20,865 nt of DNA, from NCBI GenBank assembly GCA_964449565.1, contig CAYUZB010000066.1:1-20865 (forward strand). Reading direction: 5' to 3'. Below, piece after piece: positions 15,589 through 20,865 of this stretch (the stretch's first letter is position 1; every line of letters begins with the position of its first letter). The notes beneath the pieces are model-generated. The model was not told where the DNA came from. It did no database searches and saw only the letters and a program-made list of their open reading frames with translations. A program made the translations under genes and the position numbers. The stretch comes from Granulosicoccus sp964449565. GTDB taxonomy: Bacteria; Pseudomonadota; Gammaproteobacteria; Granulosicoccales; Granulosicoccaceae.

Positions 15589-16952
15589 GCAATAGCCTGG
15601 TGACTGGCATCTGACGTTGCCGGCAAAGCCTGGGCCAACTCACCGCGAAGCGAGTTTGGCAGCGCTTCAGTGATAAGTACATCAGCAAACTGCCCGATCA
15701 AGGCTTTATCCCCAGCAAAATTGACCACCCGGTTGTTCTCGGTACGCCCGCTGATCTCATTTGGATTCTTGCGCGCAGGTCGATCAACCAGCACGCGCTG
15801 CGTACTGCCCACCATGGACGCGCTGATCCTCGCAGCTTGCTCTGTGATCAGTGCTTGCAGCGCCGCGAGCCGTTCCTTTTTGACCGACATGGGTGTGTCA
15901 TCCGCAAGACTCGCCGCTGGGGTACCCGGACGCGCACTGAAAATAAAACTGAAAGAATGATCAAACCCGATCGTGCGGATAAGATCCATGGTCGCGGCAA
16001 AATCCGCTTCGGTCTCGCCGGGGAAACCGACAATAAAATCTGACGATAAGGTCAGATCAGGTCTGGCCGCCATCAACTTTCTGATCTTGGATTTGTATTC
16101 AATCGCAGTATGGCCACGCTTCATCGCAGCCAGAACTCTATCTGAACCACTTTGTACCGGCAGGTGCAAAAAGCTTACAAGTTCAGGAACCGTCGCGTAG
16201 GCGTCAATCAATGAATCGCTGAATTCAACCGGATGCGATGTCGTGAAACGAATACGCTCGACACCTTCGACCGCTGCCACGTAACGGATCAGCAAAGCAA
16301 GGTCGGCAGTTCCTCCTTCATGCATGGGACCACGGTAAGCATTGACGTTTTGACCCAAAAGATGAATCTCGCGGACACCTTGTTCACTCAAGGACATGAC
16401 TTCAGCGAGCACGTCATCCAGCGGTCGGCTGATCTCTTCGCCGCGCGTATAAGGCACCACACAAAAACTGCAGTACTTGCTGCAACCTTCAATGATCGAT
16501 ACAAACGCACATGGGCCGTCGGCCTTTGGCTCTGGCAAGGCATCAAATTTTTCGATCTCTGGAAAGCTGATGTCTACCACCGAAGTTTGTCGCGAGCGAC
16601 TTTGGCTGACAAGCTCTGGCAGGCGATGCAAGGTTTGCGGACCAAACACGACGTCTACAAATGGCGCACGTGCATTGATCATTTCGCCTTCCTGACTGGC
16701 AACGCAACCACCTACGCCGATGATCACATCCTTACGCGCATCTTTCAGTGGGCGCCAGCGTCCCAGCTCGGAAAAAACCTTTTCCTGTGCCTTTTCGCGG
16801 ATCGAGCACGTATTGAGCAACAGAATGTCTGCTTCCGCTGGATCATTGGTTGCCTCAACAGGCTCGTTCTCAGCGAGCACATCGAGCATCTTCGCCGAGT
16901 CATACTCGTTCATCTGACAACCGTGTGTCTTGATGAATACCTTTTTCGTCAT
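15576..16952 (-). CDS. miaB: tRNA-2-methylthio-N6-isopentenyladenosine synthase
   Basis: MiaB is a radical-SAM methylthiotransferase that converts i6A37 to ms2i6A37 in tRNAs reading codons that begin with U. From the ATG the protein has 458 residues. The N-terminal cluster cysteines are Cys12 (THGCQMNEYDS), Cys49 (NTCSIREKAQ) and Cys83 (GGCVASQEG). The radical-SAM CxxxCxxC lies at Cys157, 161 and 164 (EGCSKYCSFCVVPYTRG). A TRAM domain follows at the C-terminus (TQRVLVDRPARK). A GTG three codons earlier could also start the frame, but THGCQMN alignment favours the ATG. It leads the miaB-ybeZ-ybeY-corC-lnt block. Confidence 0.96.
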   Translation of the reverse strand: MTKKVFIKTHGCQMNEYDSAKMLDVLAENEPVEATNDPAEADILLLNTCSIREKAQEKVFSELGRWRPLKDARKDVIIGVGGCVASQEGEMINARAPFVDVVFGPQTLHRLPELVSQSRSRQTSVVDISFPEIEKFDALPEPKADGPCAFVSIIEGCSKYCSFCVVPYTRGEEISRPLDDVLAEVMSLSEQGVREIHLLGQNVNAYRGPMHEGGTADLALLIRYVAAVEGVERIRFTTSHPVEFSDSLIDAYATVPELVSFLHLPVQSGSDRVLAAMKRGHTAIEYKSKIRKLMAARPDLTLSSDFIVGFPGETEADFAATMDLIRTIGFDHSFSFIFSARPGTPAASLADDTPMSVKKERLAALQALITEQAARISASMVGSTQRVLVDRPARKNPNEISGRTENNRVVNFAGDKALIGQFADVLITEALPNSLRGELAQALPATSDASHQAIACHD

Positions 16953-16977
16953 GGAGGGCACTGCTTGGAAAAACCCT

Positions 16978-16983
16978 ATTATA
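16978..16983 (-). promoter_or_regulatory. Predicted -10 box for the miaB operon
   Basis: A perfect TATAAT occurs on the minus strand 25 bases ahead of the miaB ATG. At 17 bases upstream the hexamer is GGTTCC, a poor -35, so the promoter may need an activator or may be fortuitous. The implied leader would be only about 20 bases. Confidence 0.4.
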
Positions 16984-17084
16984 CGCCGAGCTCAAGCACG
17001 GAACCCAGCCGATTCGAGCGTCTGACCACCCTGTATTGTGGCCGCGGGCGCATTTTGCGCTCAGATCGGCATTGCGTCGCGCCT

Positions 17085-17861
17085 TCAGGAGGGTCTCGGC
17101 GAGTCTCGCGAAGAGTTTCTAGGGGTGCCCTTGTCGTACCACATACGGCACAAACGACGACTGAAAAGAGCACCCGGGATCAAAATCAGCAAGGTCTGAC
17201 CTAAAAGTTGCATCGGCCCATACCATTCGATCTTGCGCACTGAAGTGACGACCGGATCCACATCCAGAATTCGAAAAAACTGACCCCGTTTTTTCCCCCA
17301 GCGTTTCAGCTGGCGAGACAAAAAGAGCTCCTCACCCGCATAAACCTTGTCACTGAAACCACCAATATCGTCAAAGGCATCACGCCGACAAAAGACAAAA
17401 CAGCCTGCAGCAAGGTGCGCACGACGCGAAATCCAGTTCCAGCCGGATATCGCGCGCAAGGCACTGCCCGCGACCGGTTTGTCGGGTGCAATAATCGACC
17501 CTCCCCCGACCAGTTCGCCACTGGCAAGACGCTCAAGCGCGGCACCCAGAAGTGTCTCCGAGCACAAGGAATCCGCATCGAGGAAAATCAATGCCTCGAT
17601 GGCAGGATCAATTGACTTGGCGCCTGCATTTCGCGCCCGCGCAATCTGGTTATAAGGCTCGAACACCACCGTGGCACCGAACTCTTCTGCGATAGCGGCA
17701 GTGTTGTCAGTGGAATTGTTATCTACCACGATCAAGGTCCCACGATAAACAGTCTGCGCAGCGAGCTTGGTCATTGCCGCCTTGACGCTATCGAGTGTCT
17801 TGCCGAGGAAGTCAGCCTCGTTCCAGGCCGGGATGATCAGTGCGTAGCGCATGGGCATCAT
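17085..17861 (-). CDS. Family 2 glycosyltransferase
   Basis: This GT-A fold glycosyltransferase begins MMPMRYALIIPAWNEADFLG. It has LIVVDNNSTDNT near residues 44-54, the nucleotide-binding IARARNAGAKS, and the metal-binding LDADS around 94-98, followed by AGCFVFCRRDAFDDIGGF and AGEELFLSRQLKRWGKK, typical of the acceptor side. A hydrophobic segment near residues 220-236 (LLGQTLLILIPGALF) may associate with the membrane. The protein is 258 residues. Sugar donor and acceptor are unknown, and no polysaccharide or lipid-A genes flank it. Several starts are possible (GTG 17867; ATG 17861, 17858, 17852), none with a clear Shine-Dalgarno. The last ~20 residues are Arg/Ser/Pro-rich and unlike the rest. 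Spacer 16953-17084 before miaB holds a -10 box and a small GC-rich hairpin (17046-17062). Confidence 0.85.
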   Translation of the reverse strand: MMPMRYALIIPAWNEADFLGKTLDSVKAAMTKLAAQTVYRGTLIVVDNNSTDNTAAIAEEFGATVVFEPYNQIARARNAGAKSIDPAIEALIFLDADSLCSETLLGAALERLASGELVGGGSIIAPDKPVAGSALRAISGWNWISRRAHLAAGCFVFCRRDAFDDIGGFSDKVYAGEELFLSRQLKRWGKKRGQFFRILDVDPVVTSVRKIEWYGPMQLLGQTLLILIPGALFSRRLCRMWYDKGTPRNSSRDSPRPS

Positions 17862-17914
17862 TGTCACACGTCTGAGGTCAGGAATCGTCGACCGGATTTT
17901 TTTTCGATCAGTTA

Positions 17915-17920
17915 TATACT
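17915..17920 (+). promoter_or_regulatory. Possible -10 box for the TAXI gene
   Basis: TATACT (5 of 6) lies 25 bases before the TTG start in the spacer between the divergent glycosyltransferase and TAXI genes, downstream of a run of eight T. No acceptable -35 lies 16-18 bases upstream. On the opposite strand the same bases give TATAAC, so either direction is possible. Confidence 0.3.
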
Positions 17921-17945
17921 CCGTTCAACTCGATCATAGAAGGCT

Positions 17946-19331
17946 TTGCATCCTGTGTACGCTAAAAAGTACGAATCTCGGGAACAGGCCCCCATCAAGC
18001 CACCGCAAACCAAAAAAACTCGAAGCCTTTCCGACACGCTAAAAGTTTACGGTGGTGCTTTGTTACTCACAGCTGCAGCGTTCTTTATAACTTATCAGTT
18101 TGTGCAGCCTGCCCCACCCGATAACCTGACTATTGCAACCGGTCGCACAGACGGTGCCTATTATGCGTATGCACAGCAATTCAAAAAAGAACTGGCAAAA
18201 GAGAAGATAGAACTCACTATTCTGGAAACCAGTGGCTCGATTGCAAATATCGACTTGCTCGAAAGCAATCAAGCTGATGTGGCTTTCGTACAGAGCGGCG
18301 TCGTTGAAAGCGCAGATCATCCCGAACTACAAGCCCTGGGCAGTTTGTACTTTGAACCGGTTTGGGTATTCGTACGCAAGGGAAACGGTGTTGAACAATT
18401 GAACCAGCTGAACGGCGCCAGAATAGCCGTTGGCCAAAAAGGCAGTGGTACCCGCTCTGTAGCCAACGCAATACTGGCTGATAACCTACTCGACGATACT
18501 AATGCGGAGATCTTTGAGCTTAGTGGCATGGATGCGGTCGATGCGTTCAGGCAAAACCAGCTGGACGTTATCTTTAGTGTTGGTTCTCACAACGCGGCGA
18601 GCATTCAGGCAATGCTGAGTGAAACCGATGCAGAGCTACTGAATTTTCGGCGCGCACCTGCTTATGCAAAGCGCTTACCTTATTTGTCCAGTATGGTTTT
18701 ACCCGAAGGCGTTATTGATTTACACCGCAACATACCGCCACAAGATGTCGCCTTGATATCAGCGGCCGCCACCCTGGTTGCGCACACCGATCTGCATCCC
18801 GCGCTCAACGATTTACTTTTGCAGATCAGCGCTCGACTGTTTTCACAATCCACTTTGTTTTCAACAGCAGGTCAGTTTCCAAGTGATGCGTTTGTAGACT
18901 TTCCGATCAGCTCTGAAGCACGGCGTTTCTACAAATCGGGTGCACCGTTTTTACAGCGATATTTGCCATTTTGGGCAGCGACCCTACTGGATCGACTCAA
19001 AGTGATGCTGGTTCCGCTCCTGGCATTATTGATACCGCTGTTCAAGATTCTGCCACCCACCTACCGTTGGACTGTACGCAAGAAGATATACAAATGGTAC
19101 GACGAAATACAGCTTATCGACCAGAGCGCAAACGAGCTGGGAACTGAAAGCAACCTTGAGCGGTGCCTGGCTAATCTGGATAAAATCGAAGACGAGGTCA
19201 GAACAGTAGAAGTGCCCCTGGGCTATGCCTATGAACTGTATGTATTACGCCAACACATCGATTTGTTGGCCAAACAAATCAGTGCTCACGAGCAAGTTCT
19301 GGAACAGCAACGTTTGACCAAGAGTGCTTGA
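17946..19331 (+). CDS. Membrane-anchored TAXI-family solute-binding protein
   Basis: This is a 461-residue protein of the TRAP-associated extracytoplasmic immunogenic (TAXI) family. A ~30-residue polar N-terminal tail precedes a membrane helix at about 34-53. The periplasmic TAXI domain follows (about 58-335): LTIATGRTDGAYYAYAQQF, ETSGSIANIDLLESNQADVA, VGQKGSGTRSVANAIL. A second helix lies at about 352-369 after RYLPFWAATLLDR, and a ~90-residue charged, helix-prone C-terminal region should be cytoplasmic. No DctQ/DctM-type permease is next to it, so transport is unproven and a sensing or scaffolding role is possible. There is no early ATG: the start is TTG (17946) or GTG (17955). AGAAGG is 2 bases before the TTG and 11 before the GTG, so GTG may be right. 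Confidence 0.82.
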   Translation: MHPVYAKKYESREQAPIKPPQTKKTRSLSDTLKVYGGALLLTAAAFFITYQFVQPAPPDNLTIATGRTDGAYYAYAQQFKKELAKEKIELTILETSGSIANIDLLESNQADVAFVQSGVVESADHPELQALGSLYFEPVWVFVRKGNGVEQLNQLNGARIAVGQKGSGTRSVANAILADNLLDDTNAEIFELSGMDAVDAFRQNQLDVIFSVGSHNAASIQAMLSETDAELLNFRRAPAYAKRLPYLSSMVLPEGVIDLHRNIPPQDVALISAAATLVAHTDLHPALNDLLLQISARLFSQSTLFSTAGQFPSDAFVDFPISSEARRFYKSGAPFLQRYLPFWAATLLDRLKVMLVPLLALLIPLFKILPPTYRWTVRKKIYKWYDEIQLIDQSANELGTESNLERCLANLDKIEDEVRTVEVPLGYAYELYVLRQHIDLLAKQISAHEQVLEQQRLTKSA

Positions 19332-19346
19332 GAGACTGGGCAATTC

Positions 19347-19374
19347 GCTCCGCGGAGTAGAGCCTCCGCGGAGC
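19347..19374. terminator. Strong hairpin between convergent TAXI gene and ahcY
   Basis: GCTCCGCGGAG and CTCCGCGGAGC are perfect inverted arms of 11 bases around a 6-base loop TAGAGC. It lies 15 bases after the TAXI stop and 9 bases from the ahcY stop. On the plus strand a weak T-containing stretch (CTACTTTTAG) follows; on the minus strand there is no T run. A shared terminator for both convergent genes is the likeliest reading. Confidence 0.7.
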
Positions 19375-19383
19375 TAACTACTT

Positions 19384-20694
19384 TTAGTACCGGTAGTGAT
19401 TCGGCTTGAACGGACCCGTCTGGTTCAGACCAAGATAACCTGCCTGCTCGCTGGACAATTCGGTAAGCTGCGCACCGATCTTCTGCAAGTGCAATGTGGC
19501 TACTTTCTCATCCAGTTCTTTGGGCAGCACATGGACATCCACCGAGTACTGGTCACTGCGTTCCCATAGCTCGATTTGCGCCAACACCTGATTGGTAAAA
19601 GATGCGGACATGACAAAACTAGGATGCCCGGTTCCACAACCAAGATTGACCAGTCGACCTTCAGCCAACAAAGTGATGCGTTTGCCATCAGGAAAGATTA
19701 CCTGATCTACTTGAGGTTTGACATTCTCCCAGGTGTACTGGCGAAGGCCAGCAACATCGATTTCGTTATCAAAGTGCCCGATGTTGCATACGATGGATTC
19801 GTTCTTCAGCGCTTTCATATGATCGTGGGTAACGACATTGACGTTACCGGTTGCAGTAACAACAATATCCACCTGGTCCGCAACATCGTCCATGCGTACA
19901 ACACGGTAGCCTTCCATTGAAGCTTGCAGTGCGCAGATAGGGTCGACCTCAGTTACCCATACTGTCGCCCCCATACCGCGGAACGCTTGTGCGCAACCTT
20001 TACCGACATCGCCATAGCCAAGGACAACGGCTATCTTGCCGGCAACCATGACGTCAGTTGCACGCTTGATACCGTCAAGCAACGATTCCCGGCAACCGTA
20101 CAGATTGTCAAACTTTGATTTGGTGACTGAGTCATTGACATTGATGGCAGGCACTTTAAGTGTGCCCTCTCTGGCCATTTCAACAAGACGATGGACACCT
20201 GTAGTGGTTTCTTCAGACAGACCCTTAACGCCGGCCATCAGTTCTGGATAGTCAGTGTGCATCATGACCGTCAGATCGCCACCATCATCAAGAATGAGGT
20301 TTGGTACCCAGCCATCAGGGCCTTTGATTGTCTGATGAATACACCAGTCAAATTCTTCTTCCGTCTCACCTTTCCAGGCGAAAACCGGAATACCCGCGGC
20401 TGCAATCGCGGACGCTGCGTGATCCTGAGTGGAGAAAATATTGCACGATGACCAGCGAATATCCGCACCAAGATCGACCAGTGTTTCGATCAATACAGCC
20501 GTCTGAATGGTCATGTGCAGGCATCCAGCGATACGCGCACCTGCCAGAGGTTTCTTGCCGGCATATTCTTCGCGCAATGCCATGAGACCAGGCATCTCAT
20601 GTTCTGCCATGCGAATTTCCTTACGGCCCCAATCGGCAAGATCTATATCCGCGACTTTAAAGTCGTCGCTCGAGTTTTTTGCGGTTGCACTCAT
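19384..20694 (-). CDS. ahcY: Adenosylhomocysteinase
   Basis: AhcY hydrolyses S-adenosylhomocysteine to adenosine and homocysteine, relieving product inhibition of methyltransferases. The 436-residue product is full length: WSSCNIFSTQDHAASAIA near residue 81, LDDGGD at 136-141, NDSVTKSKFDNLYGCRES at 188-204, the NAD-binding GYGDVGKG at 226-233, and the terminal KPNHYRY. It lies 81 bases after metK on the same strand, a natural pair of the methyl cycle. The spacer 20695-20775 shows a weak TGGAAA ribosome site and no recognisable SAM or SAH riboswitch. Confidence 0.98.
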   Translation of the reverse strand: MSATAKNSSDDFKVADIDLADWGRKEIRMAEHEMPGLMALREEYAGKKPLAGARIAGCLHMTIQTAVLIETLVDLGADIRWSSCNIFSTQDHAASAIAAAGIPVFAWKGETEEEFDWCIHQTIKGPDGWVPNLILDDGGDLTVMMHTDYPELMAGVKGLSEETTTGVHRLVEMAREGTLKVPAINVNDSVTKSKFDNLYGCRESLLDGIKRATDVMVAGKIAVVLGYGDVGKGCAQAFRGMGATVWVTEVDPICALQASMEGYRVVRMDDVADQVDIVVTATGNVNVVTHDHMKALKNESIVCNIGHFDNEIDVAGLRQYTWENVKPQVDQVIFPDGKRITLLAEGRLVNLGCGTGHPSFVMSASFTNQVLAQIELWERSDQYSVDVHVLPKELDEKVATLHLQKIGAQLTELSSEQAGYLGLNQTGPFKPNHYRY

Positions 20695-20775
20695 GTGTGT
20701 TTGATTTCCAGTAATTATTGAAAGTTACTAACTGTCGACGCTTGGAATTTGTCGTCCCCTTTGTTTTCAGCTATT

Positions 20776-20865
20776 TCAGGCGATACCAGCGGCTTGTTTC
20801 AGCGCGTCTGCGCGATCTGTCTTTTCCCAGGTGAAATCCGGGTTTTCACGACCGAAGTGACCATA
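20776..20865 (-). CDS. metK: S-adenosylmethionine synthetase, C-terminal end only
   Basis: The 29 residues before the TGA stop read YGHFGRENPDFTWEKTD and onward, the conserved C-terminal end of MetK, which makes S-adenosylmethionine from methionine and ATP. The rest lies beyond the window. The frame enters the edge exactly at a codon boundary. Placement directly ahead of ahcY supports the call. Confidence 0.93.
   Translation of the reverse strand, partial: YGHFGRENPDFTWEKTDRADALKQAAGIA

Noticed and set aside
16984..17084. tRNA or REP-type element between the glycosyltransferase and miaB
   Set aside because: No cloverleaf or GGTTCGAATCC-like arm is present. Only a short 7-bp GC-rich hairpin at 17046-17062 was found, with no second copy in the window.
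16233..17204. Open frame of 323 codons on the plus strand, antisense to miaB
   Set aside because: It is a shadow of miaB. The product has no coherent domain and the opposite strand encodes an unmistakable radical-SAM protein.
20695..20775. SAH or SAM riboswitch between metK and ahcY
   Set aside because: The spacer is only 81 bases and AT-rich, and it lacks the GC-rich pseudoknot core of SAH riboswitches or any SAM-family core I recognise.

Overview
The window looks like core chromosome of a gammaproteobacterium. The evidence is an Rsd/AlgQ-type sigma-70 regulator (a gammaproteobacterial family), the lgt-thyA pair, the run miaB-ybeZ-ybeY-corC-lnt, a YcgN-type protein, and a single-chain GcvP behind a tandem glycine riboswitch. 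Two 100-N blocks show that this is a scaffolded draft, perhaps from a metagenome or single cell. Genus cannot be fixed from sequence alone; an uncultured marine lineage is only a guess. I see no mobile element, CRISPR array, tRNA, rRNA or phage gene, and no gene-free stretch longer than about 300 bases.

Layout, mostly minus strand. (1) 1-1312: lgt then thyA (cut by the window edge), with a good sigma-70 promoter before lgt. (2) 1324-2856: rsd followed by an RlmI-type 23S rRNA methyltransferase interrupted by an assembly gap. An AT-rich spacer lies upstream of rsd. (3) 3084-4561: fbp then ycgN. (4) 4691-6703, plus strand: hemL with a TTG start, then a small sulfotransferase-like gene. (5) 6723-7265: a small outer-membrane barrel protein. 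(6) 7360-11744: gcvT-gcvH-gcvP under a tandem glycine riboswitch, with the gcvT/gcvH junction lost in a gap. (7) 11727-16983: miaB, ybeZ, ybeY, corC and lnt, tightly packed. (8) 17085-17861: a family 2 glycosyltransferase, divergent from (9) 17946-19331, a membrane-anchored TAXI-family binding protein, ended by a strong hairpin. (10) 19384-20865: ahcY and the 3' end of metK.

Several loci join in one-carbon and methyl metabolism. The glycine cleavage system makes methylene-tetrahydrofolate, ThyA spends it on dTMP, MetK makes S-adenosylmethionine, RlmI and MiaB consume it, and AhcY clears the S-adenosylhomocysteine. The miaB-lnt block combines tRNA modification, rRNA maturation and lipoprotein acylation; Lnt and Lgt are two steps of one lipoprotein pathway held at separate loci.

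The region is mainly conserved housekeeping. The least understood items are the TAXI protein with no TRAP permease beside it, the sulfotransferase-like protein behind hemL, and the small barrel protein preceded by an imperfect palindrome. Nothing here clearly amounts to a new multi-gene system.
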